Part shown: one piece after another, positions 41,855 to 43,174 of the stretch
Layout: each line of letters opens with the position of its first letter
Position numbering within the stretch: position 1 is the stretch's first letter
DNA from: Variovorax boronicumulans
GTDB lineage: Bacteria > Pseudomonadota > Gammaproteobacteria > Burkholderiales > Burkholderiaceae_C
DNA length: 43,174 bases
Direction of reading: 5' to 3'
Assembly (NCBI RefSeq): GCF_007677875.1
Contig: NZ_VEDO01000031.1
Span: 1 to 43,174 of the forward strand
Made by a program: the position numbers and the translations under genes
The notes under the pieces: generated by a model
Told to the model about the DNA's origin: nothing
Databases searched by the model: none
Seen by the model: only the letters and a program-made list of their open reading frames with translations

Positions 41855-42939
41855 GTCTCGCCCGGCCGCCCGAAGAGGCTCGCACCGCAGGCCGCCAGGC
41901 CGCAGGTTCTCTTGTTCACGCGAACTTCGAGGCGCCCCTGCTGGAACAGCTGGCCGACGCACTGCGCGCGAGCCGCGGCTTCGCGCACAAGCGCGACATC
42001 GCCGCCGTGCTGCCGCAGCTGGCGCCAACGGCCTTCGCCACGGCCGTGCCGAACGGCGACGACTGCGCGGTCCTGCCCGATGGCGACGGCCACCTGCTGC
42101 TGGCCATCGAAGGCCTGGTGCAGGATTTCGTCGAACAGCAGCCCTGGTTCGCGGGCTACAGCGCGGTGATGGTCAACCTCTCGGACATCGCCGCCATGGG
42201 CGGCCGTGCGCTGGCCGTGGTCGATGCGCTGTGGGCCGGCAGCGCGGAGCAGGGCCGCGCCGTGCTGGCCGGCATGCGCGCAGCGTCCGAGCGCTACGGC
42301 GTGCCCTTGGTCGGCGGCCACACCAACCTGCGCGCGGCCAGCAGCCAGCTCGCCGTGGCCGTGCTGGGCCGCGCGCATCGGCTCATCAGCAGCTTCGCGG
42401 CCCAGCCCGGCGACCGTCTGTTGGTCGCTGTGGACCTGCGCGGCCAGTGGCAGGGCGAGGCGCCGTTCTGGAATGCCTCGACCCCCGCGCCAGCCGAGCG
42501 CCTGCGCGGCGACATGGCCCTGCTGCCCGCGCTGGCGGAGGCGGGTCTGGTGGACGCCGGCAAGGACATCAGCATGGCTGGCGTGCTGGGCACGGCGCTG
42601 ATGCTGCTGGAGTGCTCGGGCGTGGGTGCCACCATCGACCTGGCCCGACTGCCACGCCCGGCCTGCGTGCCGGACTGGTCCGATCCCAATGGCGCGGCCG
42701 AGCGCCTGCGCTGGCTCGCGGCCTTCCCGAGCTTCGGCTACGTGCTCAGCGTGCGGCCGGCCCAGGCCGACGAAACCATCGCCCGCTTCGCCGCGCGCGG
42801 CATCGCCTGCGCCGACGTGGGCACCGTCCACCGCGGCAGCGTGCTGGCCGTGCAACTGGGAGACGCGCGCGTCCCGCTCTGGGACCTCGCGCAGCAGCCC
42901 TTCATCGCGCCGTCAGTCGAGACAAGGAGGGCACCATGA
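41851..42939 (+). CDS. nitF: MSMEG_0567/Sll0787-family AIR-synthase-like protein (NitF)
   Basis: A 362-residue protein of the AIR synthase/SelD/ThiL fold: FATAVPNGDDCAVLPDGDG (Asp-rich ATP-Mg site), YSAVMVNLSDIAAMGGRALAVVDALW, VPLVGGHTNLRA and MAGVLGTALMLLE. Such enzymes phosphorylate or activate small acids or amides with ATP. The ATG overlaps the nitE stop (ATGA). Its own TGA overlaps an ATG preceded by AAGGAGGG, which looks like the start signal for the next cluster gene, but the sequence there is a repeat. Confidence 0.9.
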   Translation: MSLARPPEEARTAGRQAAGSLVHANFEAPLLEQLADALRASRGFAHKRDIAAVLPQLAPTAFATAVPNGDDCAVLPDGDGHLLLAIEGLVQDFVEQQPWFAGYSAVMVNLSDIAAMGGRALAVVDALWAGSAEQGRAVLAGMRAASERYGVPLVGGHTNLRAASSQLAVAVLGRAHRLISSFAAQPGDRLLVAVDLRGQWQGEAPFWNASTPAPAERLRGDMALLPALAEAGLVDAGKDISMAGVLGTALMLLECSGVGATIDLARLPRPACVPDWSDPNGAAERLRWLAAFPSFGYVLSVRPAQADETIARFAARGIACADVGTVHRGSVLAVQLGDARVPLWDLAQQPFIAPSVETRRAP

Positions 42940-43174
42940 GTTCCATAGCTGCTTGCGCAGGCCGAGCGCAGCGAAGGCCCGGGCCCCAGGCCGAGCGCAG
43001 CGATGGCCCGTGTGGGAGTTCCCCCTGTGCCCCTGCCGAGGAGCGCAGCGCCATGGGCTGCGCGGGGAACCTCGCGCTTTGTGAACTGACTCATTGCGCT
43101 TGTCCGAGCGAAGTGAACGCAGTGAACGAAGCGAGTTGCGCAATGCAGCCCATGGCGCGAGCACCGCAGGTTGC
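42940..43174. repeat. Composite palindromic intergenic repeat region
   Basis: No believable gene in the last 235 bases. An ATG at 42936 opens a frame to the window end, but the reading is Cys/Arg-rich low-complexity repeat sequence. The region holds a tandem duplication of about 21 bases (42960-42980 and 42989-43009, one mismatch). Inverted arms GCGCCATGGGCTGC (43048-43061) and its complement (43145-43158) form an outer pair. An inner pair is CATTGCGC (43092-43099) and GCGCAATG (43138-43145). The short repeat GTGAACGMA appears twice between the inner arms. Confidence 0.75.

Noticed and set aside
42960-43158. CRISPR-like array
   Set aside because: Only two tandem copies and nested inverted arms; no regular repeat-spacer pattern or cas genes.
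42936-43174. Start of a further Nit1C gene
   Set aside because: The ATG and Shine-Dalgarno look real, but the frame is Cys/Arg-rich repeat sequence with no resemblance to nitG or nitH.

Overview
The window is very GC-rich, gene-dense DNA with strong G/C third-position bias. Bug/TctC solute-binding paralogs, a MarR-controlled cyclohexanecarboxylate island, a bacterial fru PTS operon and palindromic intergenic repeats together suggest a betaproteobacterial chromosome, most likely a Comamonadaceae member (Burkholderiales). No rRNA, tRNA, CRISPR, phage or transposase gene was seen.

Layout. (1) 162-3689: a nitrilase-superfamily amidase overlapping a PAS histidine kinase and a FixJ/NarL-type response regulator. 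(2) 3792-7129: a 24-residue membrane microprotein, an exporter-type ABC half-transporter, a 44-residue membrane protein and the murein transglycosylase MltA. (3) 7116-13185: an alicyclic-acid catabolic operon on the minus strand (badH, badI, aliB, aliA, Bug protein) with divergent badR. It should take cyclohexanecarboxylate to pimeloyl-CoA, except that no badK hydratase is present. (4) 13229-14290: selD. (5) 14291-21560: a LacI regulator divergent from a fructose PTS operon (IIA-HPr-EI fusion, fruK, fruA) that ends in a translationally coupled shikimate-dehydrogenase-like gene. Two copies of a palindromic operator lie between regulator and operon. (6) 21586-23981: a secreted alpha/beta hydrolase with a C-terminal Cys-motif/TM/Arg sorting tail, coupled to its own CPBP-type glutamic intramembrane protease. 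(7) 24148-28641: a Fur-box-preceded siderophore uptake operon (TonB receptor, PepSY protein, a frameshifted membrane protein, a DUF3325-like protein). (8) 28691-30189: esterase, TerB-like protein and the C-terminal remnant of a LOG/SLOG protein. (9) 30237-36808: an RpiR regulator divergent from an IolC kinase/aldolase fusion, then Bug protein, SDR, HAD phosphatase and a second Bug protein. (10) 36812-42939: a MocR-type regulator divergent from five genes of the Nit1C cluster (Sll0783-like protein, nitrilase, radical SAM, GNAT, AIR-synthase-like), followed by a repeat element where the next gene would be expected.

The best candidates for unusual biology are the Nit1C operon with its phased upstream repeats and repeat insertions, the dedicated sorting-tail/protease pair, the incomplete cyclohexanecarboxylate route, the two microproteins, and the shikimate-dehydrogenase-like gene fused by translation to the fructose PTS.
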